Positions 26,289-37,140 of a DNA stretch of 64,000 nt are shown piece by piece; positions within the stretch are counted from its first letter, which is position 1, and each line of letters opens with the position of its first letter. The notes under the pieces are model-generated. The model saw only the letters and a program-made list of their open reading frames with translations. It ran no database searches and had not been told where the DNA came from. The translations under genes and the position numbers were made by a program. Origin of the DNA: Schumannella luteola (lineage in GTDB: Bacteria > Actinomycetota > Actinomycetes > Actinomycetales > Microbacteriaceae); NCBI RefSeq assembly GCF_013408685.1, contig NZ_JACBZY010000001.1:3038001-3102000 (forward strand), in the 5' to 3' direction.

Positions 26289-27593
26289 ATGACCGGAGAC
26301 AACGAAGCGCGCACAGCGACCGGATCGCTGCTCGCCGCGCTGAAGGCGACCGCCGCCCGTCGCGCCGCGTCGACCGACACCGGCGCCTGGACCCGCGCGA
26401 GCCGCGTCACCGTGCCCCTCGTCGTGGCCGGCGCCCTCACCGTGTCGATGAACCTGACCGCGCCGATCCCGGCCGCGCACGCAGCGCCGAAGAAGGCCGT
26501 CAAGCCGCCGAAGAACGCGATCACCCCCGCGCCCGCCGCCGTCAAGGCCCCGGCGCTCCCCTCGGTGGCTCCCGCCTCGGCCCCCGCCAGCTACAAGGTC
26601 GCCGCGGGCGACACGGTCTCGTCGATCGCCCAGCGCTTCGGCGTCAGCACGGCGGGACTGCTCGCCGCGAACGGTCTCGGCTGGAAGTCGCTCATCTTCC
26701 CCGGGCAGGTGCTCAAGATCGGCGGGGCGACCCCGAGCACGGCGACCACGGCACCCGCCGCGGCGGCGCCCGCCGCGGGCCGCTACACGATCAAGGCCGG
26801 CGACACGGTCGGGGCGATCGCCGCCCGCTTCGGCACCACGACGCAGTCGGTGCTCAGCGCCAACGGCCTCAGCTGGACGAGCATCATCTACCCCGGCCAG
26901 ACCCTCGCGATCCCGGGCGGCATCAGCGCCGTGCCGGCCTCGAACGTCACGCCCGCGCCGTCGACCGGCTCGAGCACGCCCGCCGTGCCCGCTCCCGCGA
27001 CCAAGAGCTACACGATCAGGACCGGCGACACGGTCTCGTCGATCGCCGCGGCCAACGGGATCTCGGTGCAGGCGCTCATGGACGCCAACGGCCTCACCGG
27101 GTCCGCGGTCATCTTCGCCGGACGCACCCTGACCATCCCCGCGGTCACCTCGCCCGCGGTCGCGCAGGACGGCACGACCGTCACCCCGCTCAGCGCCGAG
27201 ATGGCCGCGAACGCCCGCGTGATCATCCGCGTCGGCCGTGAGCTCGGCGTCTCCGACCGCGGCATCATCATCGCCCTCGCCGCCGCCATGCAGGAGTCGA
27301 GCCTGCGCAACATCGCCTACGGCGACCGGGACTCGGTCGGCCTCTTCCAGCAGCGCCCGAGCCAGAACTGGGGCGCCAAGGAGAAGCTGCTCGACACGAC
27401 CTACGCCGCCCGTCTGTTCTACGGCGGCCCGAAGAACCCGAACGCCGGCATCACGCGCGGCCTGCTCGAGATCGCGGGCTGGCAGAGCATGACCCTCACG
27501 CAGGCCGCCCAGGCGGTGCAGATCTCGGCCTACCCGAACGCCTACGCGCGCTGGGAGAAGAGCGCGACGGCCTGGCTCAAGCAGCTCGGCTGA
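26289..27593 (+). CDS. secreted 3xLysM cell-wall protein with lysozyme-like C-terminal domain
   Basis: Exported wall protein of 434 residues. After a cytoplasmic N-terminal stretch a hydrophobic signal segment (about 41-66) ends at AHA-AP. Three LysM domains follow: YKVAAGDTVSSIAQRFGV, YTIKAGDTVGAIAARFGT and YTIRTGDTVSSIAAANGI, each ending in a hydrophobic PGQ/AGR motif and separated by Pro/Thr linkers. The C-terminal domain (about 300-434) contains AAAMQESSL and DRDSVGLFQQRPSQNWG, a pattern seen in actinobacterial transglycosylase-like proteins, with Glu in QESSL as a possible catalytic residue. It probably binds and remodels peptidoglycan. The upstream repeats suggest MtrA control. Confidence 0.88.
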   Translation: MTGDNEARTATGSLLAALKATAARRAASTDTGAWTRASRVTVPLVVAGALTVSMNLTAPIPAAHAAPKKAVKPPKNAITPAPAAVKAPALPSVAPASAPASYKVAAGDTVSSIAQRFGVSTAGLLAANGLGWKSLIFPGQVLKIGGATPSTATTAPAAAAPAAGRYTIKAGDTVGAIAARFGTTTQSVLSANGLSWTSIIYPGQTLAIPGGISAVPASNVTPAPSTGSSTPAVPAPATKSYTIRTGDTVSSIAAANGISVQALMDANGLTGSAVIFAGRTLTIPAVTSPAVAQDGTTVTPLSAEMAANARVIIRVGRELGVSDRGIIIALAAAMQESSLRNIAYGDRDSVGLFQQRPSQNWGAKEKLLDTTYAARLFYGGPKNPNAGITRGLLEIAGWQSMTLTQAAQAVQISAYPNAYARWEKSATAWLKQLG

Positions 27594-27642
27594 ACCGGAT
27601 GGGCGCCCCGCGTTGCACGAGAGCGTTCAGGATGCCCCCGCC

Positions 27643-27648
27643 TACACT
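27643..27648 (+). promoter_or_regulatory. predicted leaderless -10 for the PASTA kinase
   Basis: TACACT ends 6 nt before GTG 27655. No Shine-Dalgarno is present. The start signal argues against the upstream in-frame TTG at 27613. Confidence 0.55.
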
Positions 27649-27654
27649 CGGGGT

Positions 27655-29652
<1,998 letters not shown>

Positions 29653-29690
29653 GTCGGGCCGCGCGGCCTGACGCGCAGCCCGCAGACAGC

Positions 29691-29729
29691 AGAAGGGGCT
29701 CGGATCCACGGCGGATCCGAGCCCCTTCT
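29691..29729. terminator. bidirectional terminator between kinase and aroG
   Basis: A perfect 17-bp stem (29691-29707 with 29713-29729) and 5-nt loop sit between two convergent stop codons. Short T-containing runs flank both sides. Confidence 0.85.
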
Positions 29730-29751
29730 CGGGTGCGGCGCGAGTCGTGCG

Positions 29752-31140
29752 TCAGGCCTGGGGCGGCGACGGGAACGCCGCCAGCTCCTCGGCCACCAGG
29801 AACGACAGCTCGAGCGACTGCATGTGGTTCAGGCGCGGGTCGCACAGCGACTCGTAGCGGGTCGCCAGCGTGGCCTCGTCGATGTGCTCCGAGCCGCCGA
29901 GGCACTCGGTCACGTCATCGCCGGTGAGCTCGACGTGGATGCCGCCGGGAACCGTCTTCGCGGCGCGGTGCGCCTCGAAGAAGCCGCGCACCTCGTCGAC
30001 CACGTCGTCGAAACGGCGGGTCTTGTAGCCGTTCGGCGTCGTGATGCCGTTGCCGTGCATCGGGTCGGTGATCCACAGCGGCTGCAGCTCGAGCGACTTC
30101 GAGGCCTCGAGCAGGCCGGGCAGCGCGTCGCGGATCTTGCCGGCGCCCATGCGCGTGATGAAGGTCAAGCGGCCGGGCTCGCGGTTGGGGTCGAGCTTGT
30201 CGGCCAGCTGCTCCATCACCTCGGGCGTCGTCGACGGCCCGAGCTTCACGCCGATGGGGTTGCGGATGCGCGAGAAGTAGTCGACGTGCGCGCCGTCGAG
30301 CTCGCGGGTGCGCTCGCCGATCCAGAGGAAGTGCGCGCTCGTGTTGACGGGCGTGCCGTTGCGCGAGTCGATGCGCGTCATCGGGCGCTCGTAGTCCATG
30401 AGCAGGCCCTCGTGGCCCGTGTAGAACTCGACGCGCTTCAGCTCGTCGAAGTCGGCGCCCGCGGCCTCCATGAAGCGGATGGCGCGGTCGATCTCCTTGG
30501 CGAGGCCCTCGTAGCGCTGGTTGGCGGGGTTCTGGGCGAAGCCGCGGTTCCAGCTGTGCACCTCGCGCAGGTCGGCGAAGCCGCCCTGCGTGAAGGCGCG
30601 GATGAGGTTCAGCGTCGAGGCGGCCATGTGGTATCCCTGCACGAGACGCGAGGGGTCGGCCGTGCGCGAGGCGAGGTCGAAGGGGTAGCCGTTGACGATA
30701 TCGCCGCGGTAGGCCGGCAGCGTGACGTCGCCGCGGGTCTCGTTGTCGCTCGAGCGCGGCTTCGCGAACTGTCCCGCCATGCGGCCCATCTTCACGACCG
30801 GCACCGAGGCGCCGTAGGTGAGCACGACGGCCATCTGCAGCAGCGTCTTCACGCGGTTGCGGATCTGGTCGGCGGTGGCGCCGGCGAAGGTCTCGGCGCA
30901 GTCGCCGCCCTGCAGCACGAAGGCCTCACCGCGCGCCGCGCGCGCCAGGCGGTCGCGCAGCTGGTCGATCTCGCCGGCGAACACCAGCGGCGGCAGGCTC
31001 GCGATCTCGGCGGAGGCGGCGGCGACGGCCTCGGCATCCGGCCACGCCGGCTGCTGCTTGATCGGCAGCTGACGCCAATAGTCCAGACCCTCGATCACCT
31101 GCGGATCAGCGAGCACGACGGGTTCGGACGTTTCGACCAA
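29752..31140 (-). CDS. aroG: class II DAHP synthase
   Basis: 3-deoxy-D-arabino-heptulosonate 7-phosphate synthase, the first step of the shikimate pathway, combining PEP and erythrose 4-phosphate. Class II (plant-like) signatures include QGGDCAETF, VVKMGRMAGQFAKPRS, EFYTGHEGLLMDYE and WITDPMHGNG. I chose TTG 31140 because AAGGAAA lies at ideal spacing, giving 462 residues, the length of the M. tuberculosis enzyme. An in-frame GTG at 31182 is the alternative. A -10 TAGGCT lies at 31192-31197. The gene converges with the PASTA kinase. Confidence 0.95.
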   Translation of the reverse strand: MVETSEPVVLADPQVIEGLDYWRQLPIKQQPAWPDAEAVAAASAEIASLPPLVFAGEIDQLRDRLARAARGEAFVLQGGDCAETFAGATADQIRNRVKTLLQMAVVLTYGASVPVVKMGRMAGQFAKPRSSDNETRGDVTLPAYRGDIVNGYPFDLASRTADPSRLVQGYHMAASTLNLIRAFTQGGFADLREVHSWNRGFAQNPANQRYEGLAKEIDRAIRFMEAAGADFDELKRVEFYTGHEGLLMDYERPMTRIDSRNGTPVNTSAHFLWIGERTRELDGAHVDYFSRIRNPIGVKLGPSTTPEVMEQLADKLDPNREPGRLTFITRMGAGKIRDALPGLLEASKSLELQPLWITDPMHGNGITTPNGYKTRRFDDVVDEVRGFFEAHRAAKTVPGGIHVELTGDDVTECLGGSEHIDEATLATRYESLCDPRLNHMQSLELSFLVAEELAAFPSPPQA

Positions 31141-31191
31141 GGGAGTTTCCTTGCAGAGCGGGTGGGATTCGGGCGGATGCACCGGCCTCCG

Positions 31192-31197
31192 AGCCTA
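31192..31197 (-). promoter_or_regulatory. predicted -10 for aroG
   Basis: TAGGCT on the minus strand predicts transcription from about 31185. The remainder of the 147-nt gap to plsC shows nothing else notable. Confidence 0.4.
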
Positions 31198-31287
31198 TCC
31201 GCTCGCACTCCCCCACGCTGACGCCGGGAGGGAGCGCTCGTCGACGCCGCGGCGCCGATCCGGCACACCCCGGCGAAGCCCCTCAGC

Positions 31288-32064
31288 TCAGCTCGCTGCG
31301 GCCTTCTTCGCGGCGGCACGCGCCTCGGCGGCCTTGCGCGCGGCGGAGACGCCCGAGGCGCTCGCGCCCTTCTTCTTCGACGGGCGCTTCGAGCGCTCCT
31401 CCTTGACCGAGGAGGCGTACACATCCACGTACTCCTGGCCGCTGATGCGCGACAGCTCGTACATGATCTCGTCGGTGATCGAGCGCAGCACGAAGCGGTC
31501 GCCCTCGAGCCCCTCGAAGCGCGAGAAGTCGAGCGGCTCGCCGAACACGACGCCGATGCGGCGCACCTTGGGGATGATGCGGCCCGAGGGCATGGCCTTC
31601 TCGGTGTCGATCATGGCGACCGGGATGACCGGCACGTGCCCCTCGAGGATCATGCGCGCCACGCCCGTGCGGCCGCGGTAGAGCTTGCCGTCGGGGCTGC
31701 GGGTGCCCTCGGGGTAGATGCCGAGCTGGCCGCCGTTCGCGAGCACCTCGAGGCCGGTGTTGAGCGACGCCTCCGAGGCCTTGCCGCCGGAGCGGTCGAT
31801 CGGCAGCTGGCCGATGCCGAGGAAGAACTGCTTGATGAACCAGCCCTTGATGCCGCGGCCGGTGAAGTAGTCGCTCTTCGCGAGGAAGCGGATCTGCCGG
31901 TCGACGACGATCGGCAGGAAGATCGAGTCGGCGAACGAGAGGTGGTTGCTCGCGAAGATCACGGCGCCGGTCTTGGGCACGTTGTCGAGTCCGCGCGTCC
32001 ACGGGCGGAACACCGTGTACATGAAGGGACCGACGACGAGGTTCTTCAGAAACCAGTAGAACAA
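31288..32064 (-). CDS. plsC: 1-acyl-glycerol-3-phosphate acyltransferase (PlsC family)
   Basis: Membrane-associated acyltransferase of phospholipid synthesis, 258 residues from TTG 32064, which has GGGAGGA 6 nt upstream. The catalytic NHLSFADSIF box (NHx4D) and the substrate-binding YPEGTRSPDGKLYRGRTGVARM are intact, and GVVFGEPLDF follows. The C-terminus is a Lys/Ala/Ser-rich basic tail of about 40 residues. It is 83 nt downstream of the ROK kinase on the same strand, and matches the Rv2182c position in the conserved block. Confidence 0.92.
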   Translation of the reverse strand: MFYWFLKNLVVGPFMYTVFRPWTRGLDNVPKTGAVIFASNHLSFADSIFLPIVVDRQIRFLAKSDYFTGRGIKGWFIKQFFLGIGQLPIDRSGGKASEASLNTGLEVLANGGQLGIYPEGTRSPDGKLYRGRTGVARMILEGHVPVIPVAMIDTEKAMPSGRIIPKVRRIGVVFGEPLDFSRFEGLEGDRFVLRSITDEIMYELSRISGQEYVDVYASSVKEERSKRPSKKKGASASGVSAARKAAEARAAAKKAAAS

Positions 32065-32147
32065 GAGGCGTCCTCCCGGGTCGATGCGCCGGAGGGAGTC
32101 TACCGGGCAGTCGAGGATCTCCCGGTCAGCGCCGCCGGGCGGGCCGG

Positions 32148-33110
32148 CTACTGAGCGTCGGCGTGCAGGCGGGCCAGGTCGGCGGCGCCGACGACGCCCG
32201 CGTCGTTCACGAGCTCGGCCACGAGGAACTGCGGCTCGGGGTGGTAGCCGCGGGCCGGCAGGTGCGCCAGGTACGCCTCGCGCACCGGGTCGAGCAGCAG
32301 GTCGCCGGCGACCGCCACTCCCCCGCCGAAGACGAAGATCTGCGGGTCGAGCACGGCGCCGAGCGAGGCGCAGGCCTGGCCGAGCCAGCCGCCGAGCTCG
32401 CGCAGCGCCGCCAGGGCGCCGGGATCGTGCGCGGCGATGAGCCCGCCGACGAGGCCGCCGTCGAGCTTGCCGCCCGCCGCCTCGGCCTCCGCCCGCGCAT
32501 CCGCCAGCGGTCGACCGATGCCGCCGGCGTCGGCGATCTCGTTCGCCATGCGCAGCAGGGCGCGGCCCGAGCCGTACTGCTCGATGCAGCCGCGGGCGCC
32601 GCAGCCGCAGGGCAGACCGCCGGGCACCACGCGCAGGTGGCCGATCTCGCCGCCGGTGCCGAAGCCGCCGCGCAGCAGGCGGTCGCCGACGACGACCGCA
32701 CCGCCGACGCCGGTGCCGATCGTCAGCATCGTCATGTCGCTGTAGATGCGGCCGGCGCCGAAGCGGAACTCCGCCCAGCCGGCCGCGTTCGCGTCGTTGT
32801 CGACCGTGATGTCGAGACCCGGCAGGCGCTCCTCGATCCGCGCACGCAGCGGCTCGTTGCGCCAGGCGATGTTCGGGGCGTAGTAGACGGTCGACTGCGC
32901 CGCGTCGATGAAGCCGGCCGCGGCGACGCCGGCGCCCGAGACCTCGTGACGGGAGGCCAGATCGGCGATCATCTCGACCACCACATCCACCATCGCGTCC
33001 GGGTCGTCGGCGGGGCTGGGGCGCCGCAGCTCCTCGACGATCTCGCCGAGTTCGGTCACCACCGCCCCGGCGATCTTGGTTCCGCCGATGTCGATCCCGA
33101 TCGCGTGCAC
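32148..33110 (-). CDS. glk: ROK-family glucokinase
   Basis: Sugar kinase of the ROK family, probably ATP-glucokinase. The ATP-binding DIGGTKIAGAVV lies at residues 7-18, GIGVGG-type and DNDANAAGWAE segments follow, and the ROK zinc motif CGCGARGCIE is complete. 320 residues from GTG 33110, preceded 8 nt upstream by TAGACT, a leaderless arrangement. An in-frame GTG two codons earlier would sit almost in the -10. Streptomyces GlkA occupies the same neighbourhood and takes part in carbon catabolite control. Whether that applies here is inference. Confidence 0.92.
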   Translation of the reverse strand: MHAIGIDIGGTKIAGAVVTELGEIVEELRRPSPADDPDAMVDVVVEMIADLASRHEVSGAGVAAAGFIDAAQSTVYYAPNIAWRNEPLRARIEERLPGLDITVDNDANAAGWAEFRFGAGRIYSDMTMLTIGTGVGGAVVVGDRLLRGGFGTGGEIGHLRVVPGGLPCGCGARGCIEQYGSGRALLRMANEIADAGGIGRPLADARAEAEAAGGKLDGGLVGGLIAAHDPGALAALRELGGWLGQACASLGAVLDPQIFVFGGGVAVAGDLLLDPVREAYLAHLPARGYHPEPQFLVAELVNDAGVVGAADLARLHADAQ

Positions 33111-33118
33111 GAGCACCG

Positions 33119-33169
33119 AGTCTAGGACCGGTGAGGCTCCAGGATGCTCCCCAGCCCCGCAGGTAGCAT
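33119..33169. promoter_or_regulatory. divergent promoters for glk and fadD
   Basis: TAGACT (33119-33124, minus) serves glk. TAGCAT (33164-33169, plus) lies about 38 nt before the fadD start, leaving a leader with a clear ribosome-binding site. Confidence 0.5.
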
Positions 33170-33206
33170 GAGGTCACTTTTCCCGAACGGTGTCGAAGGA
33201 GATGTC

Positions 33207-35033
33207 GTGAACGAGACGATCGTGCCCCCTCTGGTCGAAGCAGACCCCGAGCTCAACACCACGGATCTGCTGCTGCACCGCCTGCGCGAGACGCCGGACA
33301 GCGTGCTGTTCGCCGTGCCGACCGCCGACGGCGGCTGGAGCGATATCACGACGCGCGAGTTCCACGCCCAGGTCGTCGCCCTCGCGAAGGGCCTCATCGG
33401 GGCCGGCATCCAGCCCGGCGAGAAGATCGGCTTCATCTGCACGACGAAGTACGAGTGGACGCTGATCGACTTCGCGACCTGGTTCGCCGGCGCGGTGCTC
33501 GTGCCGATCTACGAGACCAGCTCGCCCGCGCAGATCCGCTTCGCCCTCGCCGACTCCGGCGCGACGGCGATCATCGTCGAGACGGCCGAGCACTTCACCC
33601 GCTTCGACGAGGTGCAGGCCGAGCTGCCCGACATCACCCGCGTCTGGCAGCTCGGGCTCGGCGCCCTCGACAAGCTGCGCGCCGGCGGCACCGCCGTGAC
33701 CGACGAGCAGCTGGAGGAGCGCCGCTCGGCCGCCCGCGGCGACGACCTCGCGACGCTCATCTACACCTCGGGCTCGACGGGCACCCCGAAGGGCTGCGTG
33801 CTCACGCATTCGAACTTCGTCGAGCTCAGCCGCAACTCGGCGCTCGGACTCGCCGACGTCGCCAAGGTGGGCGCGTCCACCCTGCTGTTCATCACGACCG
33901 CGCACGTCTTCGCCCGCTTCATCTCGGTGCTCAGCGTCTACGCGGGTGTGAAGGTCGGCCACCAGGCCGACACCAAGCAGCTGCTGCCCTCGCTCGGCAG
34001 CTTCAAGCCGAGCTTCCTGCTCGCCGTGCCGCGCGTGTTCGAGAAGGTCTACAACTCGGCCGAGCAGAAGGCCGAGGCCGGCGGCAAGGGCAAGATCTTC
34101 CGGGCGGCGGCGGAGACGGCAGTTCAGCACTCGCGGGCCCTCGACGCCGGCCGCGTGCCGCTCGGGCTCAAGATCAAGTTCGCCCTCTACGACAAGCTCG
34201 TCTACGGCAAGCTCAAGGCCGCCATGGGCGGCAACGTGCGGTTTGCGATCTCGGGATCGGCGCCGCTCGGCGTGCGCCTCGGCCACTTCTTCCGCAGCCT
34301 CGACGTGCGCATCCTCGAGGGCTACGGACTCACCGAGACCACCGCCCCGGCGAGCGTCAACCTGCCCGACAAGTTCAAGATCGGCACCGTCGGCCCCGCG
34401 CTGCCGGGCGTCGGCATCCGCATCGCGGCCGACGGCGAGATCCAGATCAAGGGCGTCGACGTCTTCAAGGAGTACTGGAACAACCCGGAGGCGACGGCCG
34501 CGGCCTTCGACGATGGCTGGTTCAAGACCGGCGACATCGGCACGCTCGACGACGACGGCTACCTCACGATCACCGGTCGCACCAAGGAGATCATCGTCAC
34601 CGCCGGCGGCAAGAACGTCGCCCCGGCCGCCCTCGAGGACCCGATCCGCGCCAACCCGCTCGTGGGCCAGGTCGTCGTCGTCGGCGACCAGCGCCCCTTC
34701 ATCTCCGCCCTCGTCACGCTCGACTCGGAGATGCTGCCGGTCTGGCTCAACAACGCGGGCGAGGCGGCCGACATGCCGCTCACCGAGGCGGCGACCAACC
34801 CGAAGGTGATCGCCGAGATCCAGAAGGCGGTGGATGCGGCGAACACCCGCGTCTCGCGCGCCGAGTCGATCCGCAAGTTCGTGATCCTGCCGACCGAGTT
34901 CACCGAGGCGAGCGGGCATCTGACGCCGAAGCTGAGCATCAAGCGCCAGGTCATCCTCAAGGACTTCCAGCGCGAGATCGCCGACCTGTACTCCACGACG
35001 ACGGAGACGCGCGGGGTGTCGCTCGCGCACTGA
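33207..35033 (+). CDS. long-chain fatty-acid--CoA/AMP ligase (FadD15-like)
   Basis: Adenylate-forming enzyme activating fatty acids. The 608 residues start at GTG 33207, where AAGGAGA precedes by 6 nt; upstream in-frame codons are rejected. The AMP-binding P-loop YTSGSTGTPKG, the GYGLTETTAP motif, the DDGWFKTGDIG aspartate and ITGRTKEIIVTAGGKNVAP hinge are all visible. The domain order fits the acyl-CoA synthetase group that includes FadD15, which sits in the same syntenic block in mycobacteria. It ends in a strong terminator shared with def. Confidence 0.94.
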   Translation: MNETIVPPLVEADPELNTTDLLLHRLRETPDSVLFAVPTADGGWSDITTREFHAQVVALAKGLIGAGIQPGEKIGFICTTKYEWTLIDFATWFAGAVLVPIYETSSPAQIRFALADSGATAIIVETAEHFTRFDEVQAELPDITRVWQLGLGALDKLRAGGTAVTDEQLEERRSAARGDDLATLIYTSGSTGTPKGCVLTHSNFVELSRNSALGLADVAKVGASTLLFITTAHVFARFISVLSVYAGVKVGHQADTKQLLPSLGSFKPSFLLAVPRVFEKVYNSAEQKAEAGGKGKIFRAAAETAVQHSRALDAGRVPLGLKIKFALYDKLVYGKLKAAMGGNVRFAISGSAPLGVRLGHFFRSLDVRILEGYGLTETTAPASVNLPDKFKIGTVGPALPGVGIRIAADGEIQIKGVDVFKEYWNNPEATAAAFDDGWFKTGDIGTLDDDGYLTITGRTKEIIVTAGGKNVAPAALEDPIRANPLVGQVVVVGDQRPFISALVTLDSEMLPVWLNNAGEAADMPLTEAATNPKVIAEIQKAVDAANTRVSRAESIRKFVILPTEFTEASGHLTPKLSIKRQVILKDFQREIADLYSTTTETRGVSLAH

Positions 35034-35067
35034 GCGCGGCGCATCCGTCGCTCCGTCGACGAACGCG

Positions 35068-35101
35068 AAGGGCGCCCCGGCCGATCAGCCGGGGCGCCCT
35101 T
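35068..35101. terminator. bidirectional terminator between fadD and def
   Basis: A perfect 14-bp stem (35068-35081 with 35088-35101) and 6-nt loop lie between convergent genes. Confidence 0.85.
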
Positions 35102-35125
35102 CCGCGTCGTGCGTGCGGGATCGGA

Positions 35126-35623
35126 TCAGGCCGCCCGGAACCAGTCGGCCTGACGCACCTCGCGCATCGCCTCGCGCTTCACCTCGGGGTCGAGCCCCTC
35201 GATGTAGAGCTTGCCGTCGAGGTGGTCGGTCTCGTGCTGCAGGGCCTGCGCCATGACGCCGTCGCCCTCGATCACGACCTCGTCGCCGGCCAGGTCGATG
35301 CCGGTCACCCGCGCGTGCGGGTAGCGACGCCGCGGGAAGTAGAAGCCGGGCACCGACAGGCAGCCCTCATCGACGATCTCGGGCTCGCCCCAGACCTCGA
35401 GCACGGGGTTCAGCACGTAGCCGATGTCACCGTCGACGTTCCAGCTGAAGGCGCGCAGGCCGACGCCGATCTGCGGCGCGGCGAGGCCGGCACGGCCGGG
35501 GATCTGCACCGTCTCGATCAGGTCGTCGACGAGCTGCTCGTTGCCGGGTGCGCCGACGCGCACCGGGTCGGAGACGGAGCGGAGCACGGGGTCGCCGAAG
35601 AGGCGGATCTGTCGTTCGGTCAT
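35126..35623 (-). CDS. def: peptide deformylase
   Basis: Metalloenzyme removing the N-formyl group from nascent proteins. The 165 residues contain all three deformylase motifs: GLAAPQIG (46-53), EGCLSVP with metal ligand Cys88, and QHETDHLDG with His130, Glu131 and His134. The start overlaps the stop of the MinD-like gene by 4 nt, so the two form an operon. Confidence 0.97.
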   Translation of the reverse strand: MTERQIRLFGDPVLRSVSDPVRVGAPGNEQLVDDLIETVQIPGRAGLAAPQIGVGLRAFSWNVDGDIGYVLNPVLEVWGEPEIVDEGCLSVPGFYFPRRRYPHARVTGIDLAGDEVVIEGDGVMAQALQHETDHLDGKLYIEGLDPEVKREAMREVRQADWFRAA

Positions 35624-37095
35624 CTCTCTCGCTGGGTCGGGAGGCCGTCCACGACCAGCGCCGCCAGGTGGCGGGCCGATTCGCGGGTGAAGGGCTTGAG
35701 GTCACGGAAGCGCACGACCGAGCCGGCCGCGAGCTCGGGGTCGTAGGGGATGCGCACGATCTCGCGCACGCGCGAGCGGAAGTGCGCCTCGATCTCCTCG
35801 AGCTTGACCAGGTTCGTCGCCTGGGTGCCCGTGTTGAGCGCGACGATCGCGTTGCGCACGAGGGCGCCGTAGCCGTTCGCCTCGAGCCAGGTGAGGGTCT
35901 CGCTGGCGAGGCGCGCCTCATCCACGCTGCCGCCGGAGACGATCACGACCGAGTCGGCGCGCTGCAGGGTAGCCCGCATGACGGAGTGCACGATGCCGGT
36001 GCCGCAGTCGGTCAGCGCGATCGAGTAGTAGCGCGCCACGAGGTCGGCGACGACGTTGTAGTCGTCTTCGTCGAAGGCCTCGGAGAGCATGGGATCGGTG
36101 TCGCTGGCGAGCACATCGAGGCGGGTCTCGTCGCGCGAGACGTGGCTTGAGAGCTGGCCGTAGTCGGTGATCGAGGGAGCGTGGTTGACGAGGTCACGCA
36201 CGGTCGAGCGGGTGCGCTTCGGCACGCGCTCGGAGAGCGTGCCGCGGTCGGGGTTCGCGTCGATCGCGATCACGCGGTCGTCGCGCACATCGGCGAGGGC
36301 CATGCCGAGCAGGGTCGTCACGGTCGTCTTGCCGACGCCGCCCTTGCGGGTCATGACCGGCACGAAGCGGGTGCCGCCCTCGAAGGCGCGGGCGATGCGG
36401 GCCTCGAGCGCCTTGCGCTCGCGCACCTTCGCCGAGTCGCCGACGTTGACCAGATGGAAGGTCACCTCGAAGAGCAGACGCTGCCAGAAGCCCTCGGGAC
36501 GGATGCGACGCGAGCCCTTCGGGTCGAGCAGCCGCTCGGCCGTGAGCATGGAGGCCGGCTCGGGCGCCCGCGAGGGCTCGCCGCGCAAGCGCTCGCGTCG
36601 GGTTCCGGAGTAGCTCGCCTCGGGCAGCGGCACGACGTCCGGCTGCACCTCGGGCTCCTCGACGACGCGCGGGGTGACGATCTCGACCGAGGTCGTGCCG
36701 AGCTGCACCGGAGCGGCGCTCGCGCGCGACGCGGACACGATCGCACCGTCGGCGGTCTCGACCACCGTGGGCGCGGGGTCCGCCGCGAGCGACGACGTCA
36801 CGGCGGAACGCGGAGCGGGGGCTGTCGACGACGGCGTCGCGCCGGTCGCGAGCGGGCTCGCTGCGTCGGCCGACGACTCGGCGATCGGATCGACCGGAAC
36901 GGTCAGACTCGCCGGCAGGTGCAGGGTGAGGTCGCGATCCTCGATGAGGTCGCCGACGTACTCGATCTCGTCGGACGACCCGGATGCCGTCGACGGACGT
37001 GCGCCCGCCGACGCGGCGCGCGCCGCGTCATCCGCGGCGTCGCCGCCGGGCGCGGCCCCGGCACCGGGGTCGCGCGGGGAACGATCTGCGCTCAT
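35620..37095 (-). CDS. MinD/ParA-like ATPase with long disordered N-terminus
   Basis: P-loop ATPase of the SIMIBI class, 491 residues. The first 230 or so residues are Ala/Pro/Ser-rich and look disordered. A deviant Walker A KGGVGKTTVTT lies at about 250-260, with IAIDANPDRGTL after it, and a switch-like SIALTDCGTG. The layout resembles EspI-like MinD ATPases known from actinobacteria. No type VII secretion gene is visible here, so its job (positioning, secretion or regulation) is open. GAGGAGG supports the ATG, with a -10 TACACT at 37125-37130. It precedes def in an operon. Confidence 0.8.
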   Translation of the reverse strand: MSADRSPRDPGAGAAPGGDAADDAARAASAGARPSTASGSSDEIEYVGDLIEDRDLTLHLPASLTVPVDPIAESSADAASPLATGATPSSTAPAPRSAVTSSLAADPAPTVVETADGAIVSASRASAAPVQLGTTSVEIVTPRVVEEPEVQPDVVPLPEASYSGTRRERLRGEPSRAPEPASMLTAERLLDPKGSRRIRPEGFWQRLLFEVTFHLVNVGDSAKVRERKALEARIARAFEGGTRFVPVMTRKGGVGKTTVTTLLGMALADVRDDRVIAIDANPDRGTLSERVPKRTRSTVRDLVNHAPSITDYGQLSSHVSRDETRLDVLASDTDPMLSEAFDEDDYNVVADLVARYYSIALTDCGTGIVHSVMRATLQRADSVVIVSGGSVDEARLASETLTWLEANGYGALVRNAIVALNTGTQATNLVKLEEIEAHFRSRVREIVRIPYDPELAAGSVVRFRDLKPFTRESARHLAALVVDGLPTQRER

Positions 37096-37124
37096 GGAAC
37101 GCCTCCTCTCCCTGCGCGGACCCC

Positions 37125-37130
37125 AGTGTA
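37125..37130 (-). promoter_or_regulatory. predicted -10 for MinD-like/def operon
   Basis: TACACT on the minus strand lies about 30 nt before the start, between the pyc stop and the MinD-like gene. Confidence 0.45.
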
Positions 37131-37140
37131 GGGCGCGGGA

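Noticed and set aside
27613-27654. TTG start for the PASTA kinase 14 codons upstream
   Set aside because: The extra residues lack conservation and cover the -10 hexamer. GTG 27655 fits the leaderless pattern.
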